11,579 bases of DNA from Dehalococcoidia bacterium (GTDB taxonomy: Bacteria; Chloroflexota; Dehalococcoidia; SAR202; UBA11138). A program made the position numbers and the translations under genes. Shown here one piece after another: positions 7,372 through 11,579 of the stretch; the stretch's first letter is position 1; each line of letters opens with the position of its first letter. The stretch covers positions 1-11,579 of the forward strand of contig JAAXHZ010000119.1 in the NCBI GenBank assembly GCA_012270625.1, given 5' to 3'. The notes beneath the pieces were generated by a model that saw only the letters and a list, made by a program, of their open reading frames with translations, was not told the origin of the DNA and made no database searches.

Positions 7372-7403
7372 CATCAACGAAAGCCGATCTTGCGAGACTC
7401 GAC

Positions 7404-8360
7404 ATGACTGCCTCCAACACTCTGCAGAACTATCTGCGGGACGACGATATCTACTGTGGCGATGCCCGCGTTATGCTCAGGCTGGTGCGTCCGGAGTCGG
7501 TTAGTCTGAGCTTCTGGTCCCCGCCGTACTTTGTCGGTAAGTCATATGAAAGGGATATGACCTTCGAAGAGTGGCAGAACCTGATCCGCGAAACGATAGT
7601 CCTCCACTTTGACGTGCTGGAGCCCGGAGGATTCCTAGCGATAAACATAGCCGATATTTTGGCATTTCCTGACCCGGATATGCCGCGTATCCAGGCAGAC
7701 AATGTATCCAACAAGAGGGTCAAGATCACCAGAGAGCAGGTGTTGCAGGCGCAGCGGGAGCATCCCACATTCAACAGGTACCAGCTCGCCGAGCTGCTGG
7801 GATGCAGCGAGCAGACAATCGACCGACGGCTGAATAACAACAACGTGCGAGGCGGCAAGTACACCGTTCAGCGAAAGGTGAAGCTGGTTGGTGGCCTAAT
7901 CGAACAGTGGGCGGACGATGCAGGTCTTTATCTCTACGACCGCCGCGTGTGGGTGAAAGATCCGTGCTGGGAGAATGGACAATGGCACAGCCTGTCCTAT
8001 CGGTCGGTTGATGAGTTCGAGTACGTCTATGTTTTCTGGAAACCCGGCATTACGACGATAGACAGAGCGCGATTGGACAGGACTGAGTGGAGCGAGTGGG
8101 GCTCAAGGGGCGTGTGGCACATCCCATCGGTTCGGGCCAATGTCGATCATGAGGCTCAATTCCCGGAGGAACTAGCCCGTCGTGTTATACGAATCTTCAG
8201 TGCTCCGGGCGACTTGGTCTTGGACTGTTTCGTTGGAAGCGGCACCACCACTGCCGTGGCGATCAGCGAAGGACGCCGATACCTGGGCATTGACTCGATG
8301 CCGCGCTATGCCGCTCTGGCCAGAGATCGCTGCCTCAGCGCTCAGGGCAAGTTGCTGTGA
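7404..8360 (+). CDS. Type II DNA methyltransferase, beta class, probably N4-cytosine, with internal HTH
   Basis: A 318-residue SAM-dependent DNA methyltransferase. Catalytic motif IV, S39-P-P-Y42 ('SFWSPPYFVGKSYERD'), precedes the SAM-binding motif I, F276-V-G-S-G-T281 ('VLDCFVGSGTTTAVAI', then 'YLGID'). The IV-to-I order defines the beta class, and SPPY favours N4-cytosine over N6-adenine. Motif V is 'LEPGGFLAINI' (residues 72-82). Between motif V and 'RRVWVKDP' (180-187) lies a helix-turn-helix-like insert, 'NRYQLAELLGCSEQTIDRRL' (124-143), followed by 'NNNNVRGGKY'; this probably belongs to target recognition. The same arrangement occurs in phage-type methyltransferases as I recall them. 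It should protect host DNA from the nuclease encoded next, whose start overlaps its stop by 4 nt. No strong Shine-Dalgarno precedes the ATG at 7404. Confidence 0.93.
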   Translation: MTASNTLQNYLRDDDIYCGDARVMLRLVRPESVSLSFWSPPYFVGKSYERDMTFEEWQNLIRETIVLHFDVLEPGGFLAINIADILAFPDPDMPRIQADNVSNKRVKITREQVLQAQREHPTFNRYQLAELLGCSEQTIDRRLNNNNVRGGKYTVQRKVKLVGGLIEQWADDAGLYLYDRRVWVKDPCWENGQWHSLSYRSVDEFEYVYVFWKPGITTIDRARLDRTEWSEWGSRGVWHIPSVRANVDHEAQFPEELARRVIRIFSAPGDLVLDCFVGSGTTTAVAISEGRRYLGIDSMPRYAALARDRCLSAQGKLL

Positions 8361-9079
8361 CCCTTGATCCTCGCGGGCTTGATTCTGAGCCTGCGCTCCT
8401 CGAAGAGGTCGAAAAGGCCACGCTGCGCATGGTGACGCAAGCTATCCACGATTTCAGGGACGAAGCCAGCGAGTTCTTCGTTCATGAGCCGGATGCTGTC
8501 GCTGACATAGGTGAAGACATCACGCGCGAAGCCATGGATCGTATGGGGACATCGATCATCCCAACTCGTCTGTTCGGGAGAATCGATTACAAACGAGCAC
8601 GATATGTGTTTCATCCAGAGTACTTGGTACGGCAGGCACTGTTCATAGACTCGAAAGCTGAGCAGGTAGCGGGAGCCGGAACAGTTACAATCCAGACTAG
8701 CCAGACGTCAATGAGCATTCGCCAGATGCGAAGCGGACAGCCGATTGACGAACAGGGAACGCTACCCAGAGTCCTTCAGCTACAGGGAATCGATTATCTC
8801 GTCACAACCGTATTCGCGAAGTACAACTACGTGGAGTCGGCAGACAGGTCCGAAAAGTCGCTCCATAGCATTTCCGTCACATGCCTTCCCAATGGGATAC
8901 TTCAGGAAAAGTACAATCCAACACCTCAGAGGACCATATGGCTTGCTGGTAGAAATGCCCCTAGTCGCGGTGAACCGTTTCGCGTCAGGATCAGCCTGCC
9001 ACGGCTGAAGGAGATGGCAAGCTGGCGAGTGCAGAGCATAGAACTGGTACCAGAAGCCAATTTTTCTTGGGACGAATAG
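8357..9079 (+). CDS. SfiI-family Type II restriction endonuclease
   Basis: A 240-residue protein that I recognise as a homologue of SfiI, the enzyme of Streptomyces fimbriatus that cuts GGCCNNNNNGGCC as a tetramer bridging two sites. Matching blocks are 'EDITREAM' (SfiI: 'EDITQYAL'), 'GRIDYKRARY' (SfiI: 'GFIDYKRVRW'), 'LFIDSKA' (SfiI: 'LLVDAKA'), 'KYNPTPQ', 'APSRGEPFRVRI' and 'RLKEMASWRVQ'. The PD-(D/E)XK residues D77, D98 and K100 correspond to SfiI D79, D100 and K102, with the same 21-residue spacing. The start is GTG at 8357, in the overlap GTGA with the methyltransferase stop. Compared with SfiI (about 269 residues), the C-terminal tail is about 20 residues shorter and a few internal loops differ. 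GC is lower than in flanking genes (sampled lines 45-57%). Cleavage of the SfiI sequence is likely but is an inference from homology. Confidence 0.88.
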   Translation: MTLDPRGLDSEPALLEEVEKATLRMVTQAIHDFRDEASEFFVHEPDAVADIGEDITREAMDRMGTSIIPTRLFGRIDYKRARYVFHPEYLVRQALFIDSKAEQVAGAGTVTIQTSQTSMSIRQMRSGQPIDEQGTLPRVLQLQGIDYLVTTVFAKYNYVESADRSEKSLHSISVTCLPNGILQEKYNPTPQRTIWLAGRNAPSRGEPFRVRISLPRLKEMASWRVQSIELVPEANFSWDE

Positions 9080-9169
9080 TTGATGACCCATAGGCACATC
9101 CAGCTCATTCCTTTGCTGGACATAGCCGCTCACTTCGGTACATGATGATCGCTACAGATGACGGACGAC

Positions 9170-9174
9170 GGAGG
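9170..9174 (+). promoter_or_regulatory. Shine-Dalgarno GGAGG of the Uma2 gene
   Basis: A perfect GGAGG lies 5 nt before the ATG at 9180. It fixes that start and contrasts with the weak sites of the neighbouring genes. Confidence 0.7.
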
Positions 9175-9179
9175 ACGCG

Positions 9180-9878
9180 ATGACCACTACTGGTACCATC
9201 ATCAAGCTCAGCGGGCGGATTGACCTTCCAGACGCCTTCTATGACGAACCGGATATTGTTGAGGACGCCATGGCACAGAGACTCCCGCTGGACTTGATCA
9301 GACATCAGCTTCGGGAGAGCTTCGCAGATCGTCCAGACGTGTACGTCTCCGGTGAGACCTTCGTCTTCTACGACAGGAACGACCCCTACAGACGCATCTC
9401 CCCCGACTGCTTTATCACGCTCGGCGTGGACGCCGAGAGGGTTCTCGAAAAGTTCCCCAACTACCTGGCGTGGGAGGTCGGCAAGTTCCCTGACTTCGTA
9501 CTCGAGATGGCGTCGGAGAGCACGGCGAGAAACGACCTGGGCGCCAAGCGCGACCTGTACGCTAGGTTGGGCATGGCCGAGTACTGGCTGTTGGATCCGA
9601 CAGGTGGAGACCTGTACGGTCGTCCCATCGTGGGTCTGCGCCTGGTTGACTGCGAGTACCATGAGTACCCTGTTCGTGAGGAGGACGACGGCTCGGTCAC
9701 GGCGCACAGCGAGATTCTGGACCTCGACTTCCGCTGGTCCGATGGCACGTTCGTCATACTGGACCCGGACACGGGCCTGCCCAAAGACAGGCGAGCGGCG
9801 GCCGAGCGCAGGGCAGAGGCCGCCGAGTCCCGCGTGGCGGAGCTGGAGGCCGAGCTTCGACGGCTGCGCGGTCAGTAG
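9180..9878 (+). CDS. Uma2 family (DUF820) putative endonuclease with coiled-coil tail
   Basis: A 232-residue protein of the Uma2/DUF820 family, which has a restriction-endonuclease-like fold. Conserved elements are 'RISPDCFITLGV' (D76), 'FPDFVLEMASEST' (D105, E109) and 'DLGAKRDLYARLGMAEYWLLDP' (K123 and the WLLDP strand). These probably form the PD-(D/E)XK-type site. The C-terminus (about 205-230) is an Ala/Glu/Arg-rich coiled coil common in family members from Chloroflexota and cyanobacteria. The biological role of the family is not settled; these genes are often multicopy. It starts 100 nt after the SfiI-like gene, with its own strong Shine-Dalgarno, and its stop is 4 nt before the next gene's GTG. 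It need not be functionally linked to the restriction system. Confidence 0.88.
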   Translation: MTTTGTIIKLSGRIDLPDAFYDEPDIVEDAMAQRLPLDLIRHQLRESFADRPDVYVSGETFVFYDRNDPYRRISPDCFITLGVDAERVLEKFPNYLAWEVGKFPDFVLEMASESTARNDLGAKRDLYARLGMAEYWLLDPTGGDLYGRPIVGLRLVDCEYHEYPVREEDDGSVTAHSEILDLDFRWSDGTFVILDPDTGLPKDRRAAAERRAEAAESRVAELEAELRRLRGQ

Positions 9879-9882
9879 CCAC

Positions 9883-10746
9883 GTGGGCGACACTCCCGCC
9901 ATCCCGCCGTACTCAAACACCGTCCTCATCACCGGCGCCTCGACCGGCATCGGCAAGACCACCGCGCTGCACCTTGCGGGTCGCGGGTACGTGGTCATCG
10001 GCACCAGCAGGCGGCTGGAGCGGCTGTCGGGGCTGTTCGACGAAGCAGAAGAGCGAGGCGTCCGTCTGTTCGGAGTCGAGCTCGACCCCAACTCGGATGA
10101 CTCCGTCGAGAGCGTGGTGCCCGGTCTGATCTCACAGTTCGGACAGATCGACTCCCTGGTCAACAACGCCGGCTTCGGAGTTTGGGGGCCAGTGGACAGC
10201 CTTTCGATCGACGATCTCAAATTGCAGTTCGAGGCAAACTTCTTCGGGGCGGTCAGGATGATCCACTCCGCGCTGCCGCAGATGCTGTCCCGTGGGTCAG
10301 GACGGATTGTGAACGTAAGCTCGGTGCTTGGCCGGATGGGGACGCCGTTCAACGGCGCATACGTGTCCAGCAAGTACGCGCTGGAGGGACTGAGCGAGTC
10401 GCTCAGAGCCGAATTGCGACCGTTTGGCGTACACGTCTCCCTTGTAGAGCCGGGGCTGTTCGCGACCGACTTCCAGAAGAACCAGCTCAGGGCGGCGCGA
10501 TCACAAGACGAAGAGTCCGTCTATGCCAGCTACGTCGAGCGGTACAACAGCCGTCATGACCAGTTCGATCGGTTCGCCTCCGACCCCATCAAAGTTGCGA
10601 GGGTCATCGAAAAGGCGCTGAGCGCTCGGAGTCCGTCGTTCAGGTACCCGGTCGGAGTCGAGGCATGGGTAGGGATATTCGGCGCCCGCCTACTTCCGCA
10701 GCGGCTGTTCCACGCGCTGCTCGACCGCGCGACGATGGGCCGCTAA
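9883..10746 (+). CDS. Short-chain dehydrogenase/reductase (classical SDR)
   Basis: A 287-residue NAD(P)-dependent oxidoreductase with a Rossmann fold. The cofactor motif is T17-G-A-S-T-G-I-G24. The structural motif is 'VNNAGFG'. The catalytic residues are S147 ('NVSSVLG'), Y160 and K164 ('YVSSKYAL'), with the Ser-Tyr spacing of 13 usual for classical SDRs. 'VEPGLFATDF' is the conserved segment after the active site. Basic residues after the glycine motif ('GTSRRLERL') favour NADP(H). The reading frame is open far upstream, but that part is antisense-like noise over the Uma2 gene. The start must be GTG at 9883, 4 nt after the Uma2 stop, with no Shine-Dalgarno, consistent with translational coupling. 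The substrate is unknown. Confidence 0.88.
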   Translation: MGDTPAIPPYSNTVLITGASTGIGKTTALHLAGRGYVVIGTSRRLERLSGLFDEAEERGVRLFGVELDPNSDDSVESVVPGLISQFGQIDSLVNNAGFGVWGPVDSLSIDDLKLQFEANFFGAVRMIHSALPQMLSRGSGRIVNVSSVLGRMGTPFNGAYVSSKYALEGLSESLRAELRPFGVHVSLVEPGLFATDFQKNQLRAARSQDEESVYASYVERYNSRHDQFDRFASDPIKVARVIEKALSARSPSFRYPVGVEAWVGIFGARLLPQRLFHALLDRATMGR

Positions 10747-10782
10747 TTCATCTCCCAACTGGCGCCTCCCGTGCTTCGCATC

Positions 10783-10788
10783 TACAAT
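10783..10788 (+). promoter_or_regulatory. -10 box (TACAAT) of the RNase P RNA gene
   Basis: TACAAT matches the -10 consensus at 5 of 6 positions and ends 6 nt before the first base of helix P1 (10795), the expected distance to a start site. The -35 is poor: CTGGCG at 10759-10764, spacing 18. Confidence 0.55.
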
Positions 10789-10794
10789 GAAAAC

Positions 10795-11171
10795 GCAAGG
10801 CGGCCGGGCGGTCGCTGCCCCTGCCGCGTGTAGGGGGAGAGGAAAGTCCGAGCTCCACCGGACAGGATGCCCGCTAACGGCGGGGCGGGGCGACCCGACG
10901 GAAAGTGCCACAGAGACATACCGCCCGCCCACGGCGTTTGCACGACCCCGTGTGGCGGGTAAGGGTGAAAAGGCGAGGTAAGAGCTCACCGTCCCGGCAG
11001 TAATGTGGGGAGCCAGGCAAACCCCATCCGGAGCAAGGCCAAATAGGGGGTGAAGGGCGTCCGTCCCAGCCCCGGGTTGGCCGCTCGAGCCTGTCGGCAA
11101 CGGCAGGCCTAGATGGATGGCCGCCGTTCGCCTCTCGGCGAATACAGAACTCGGCTTACAGGCCGCCTTGC
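10795..11171 (+). ncRNA. rnpB: RNase P RNA, bacterial class A
   Basis: The catalytic RNA of ribonuclease P, which removes tRNA 5' leaders. Helix P1 is a perfect 11-bp pairing of 10795-10805 (GCAAGGCGGCC) with 11161-11171 (GGCCGCCTTGC), which fixes both ends at 377 nt. Conserved regions in order are GAGGAAAGTCCGAGCTCC (10838-10855), AGGGTGAAAAGG and GGTAAGAGCTCACCG (about 10963-10992), CCGGAGCAAGGCCAAATAGG (11029-11048), CCTAGATGGATGG (11108-11120) and ACAGAACTCGGCTTACAGG (11144-11162). Helix P4 pairs CCGAG (10848-10852) with CTCGG (11150-11154). This is the ancestral class A layout, not the Bacillus class B layout. The 48 nt between the SDR stop and P1 hold its promoter. Confidence 0.97.
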
Positions 11172-11188
11172 ATTCTCCCATACGTGGG

Positions 11189-11579
11189 TCAGCCAAACAG
11201 GAAGAGTCCGATGAGCTCTATGACATGGTCCCTGATTAGGGTGCCGCTGAACAGGAAGTCACCGATTGCAGTGATGACCTCGTCCCTGTTGATCTCGCCG
11301 TCGCCATCATCGTCATATGGGATGCCCAACGATAGCTGGACAGCCGCCGTGTTGCCGTTGCCATCGGCATCTTGAGCCACGCCGTCCGCAATGTCCACGG
11401 TCACATCGCCAATGGCGTTTGGTATGACATCGAACGTGTAGGCCGAGCTGCCGTCGATGCCGACGAAGCTGCTCGCGGAGCCGTTGACCACGCTGACGTC
11501 CTCGACGGTGAAGCCGAACACAGGCTCGCTGAATGTGGCTGTCACCTGGATTGGTGAGTCGATTCTCACCATAGGGGCG
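11189..11579 (-). CDS. Ig-like domain protein with C-terminal EF-hand/dockerin-like module (5' end outside window)
   Basis: The C-terminal 129 or so residues of a larger protein that continues past the right edge. The ATG at 11572 is internal, since the frame stays open to the last base. Its left part ('SPIQVTATFSEPVFGFTVED', 'VSVVNGSASSF', 'YTFDVIP') is a bacterial Ig-like repeat of the kind found in tandem in secreted or surface proteins. Then comes a perfect EF-hand loop, D87-D-D-G-D-G-E-I-N-R-D-E98 (numbered from the ATG at 11572; 11279-11314), and a repeat-like helix pair ending 'VIELIGLFLFG'. That arrangement resembles dockerin type I modules and likely binds calcium. The full protein should be exported. 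It converges on the RNase P RNA gene with 17 nt between them. Confidence 0.8.
   Translation of the reverse strand, partial: APMVRIDSPIQVTATFSEPVFGFTVEDVSVVNGSASSFVGIDGSSAYTFDVIPNAIGDVTVDIADGVAQDADGNGNTAAVQLSLGIPYDDDGDGEINRDEVITAIGDFLFSGTLIRDHVIELIGLFLFG

Noticed and set aside
9352..9882. Extension of the SDR frame far upstream, through the Uma2 gene.
   Set aside because: Out-of-frame translation of the Uma2 gene, rich in Arg/Ser/Trp; the SDR fold begins a few residues after the GTG at 9883.
9105..10373. A 422-codon minus-strand frame across the Uma2 and SDR genes.
   Set aside because: Spans two well-supported plus-strand genes and shows no domain.
11177..11188. CCCA-TACG-TGGG hairpin between rnpB and the Ig-like gene as a shared terminator.
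   Set aside because: Only 4 bp with no T-tract on either side, so it is too weak to call.
1..11579. CRISPR arrays, insertion sequences, attachment sites, toxin-antitoxin pairs.
   Set aside because: No regularly spaced direct repeats, no transposase or integrase frame, no target duplications and no pair of small overlapping genes. The tRNA-Leu 3' end has no duplicate that I can find.

Overview
The window is a stretch of bacterial chromosome, moderately GC-rich (a hand sample gives about 57-70% GC in the housekeeping genes and about 45-57% in the restriction-modification pair). Several features point to Chloroflexota, most likely a Dehalococcoidia/SAR202-type lineage: a small stand-alone retropepsin-like protease, a Uma2 (DUF820) protein with a coiled-coil tail, a truncated 'MTTI..IEDFL' coiled-coil protein, and an Ig-like protein ending in an EF-hand/dockerin-like module. 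This placement comes from family resemblance recalled from memory; no 16S rRNA or marker phylogeny is present.

Layout. Left third, minus strand: a retropepsin-like protease (107-457), an oligopeptidase B/S9A-type serine peptidase (627-2714) and, 11 nt upstream of it, an HD-domain phosphohydrolase (2726-3310). The last two form an operon. A hairpin-bounded dispersed repeat (3331-3430) lies in the operon's leader. Centre, plus strand: tRNA-Leu(CAA) (3617-3702), an MFS exporter starting 32 nt after it (3735-4967), a truncated coiled-coil gene on the minus strand (5018-5227), and a GH15 glucoamylase/trehalase-like enzyme (5428-7254) with its own promoter candidate.

Right of centre, plus strand: a two-gene Type II restriction-modification system (7404-9079). 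The first gene is a beta-class, probably N4-cytosine, DNA methyltransferase with an internal helix-turn-helix. It overlaps by 4 nt an endonuclease that I recognise as a SfiI homologue, with the catalytic residues D77, D98 and K100 at the same spacing as in SfiI. The pair is lower in GC than its flanks and has an inverted repeat over its promoter candidate. A Uma2-type putative nuclease (9180-9878) and a short-chain dehydrogenase (9883-10746) follow. Then comes the complete gene for the RNase P RNA (rnpB, 10795-11171) with a well-placed -10 box. The window ends in the 3' part of a minus-strand Ig-like/dockerin-like surface or secreted protein.

The strongest result is the SfiI-type restriction-modification system in a Chloroflexota-like genome. 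Second is the loss of most of the acidic specificity residues in the oligopeptidase B-like protein. I did not find a wholly unknown multi-gene system.
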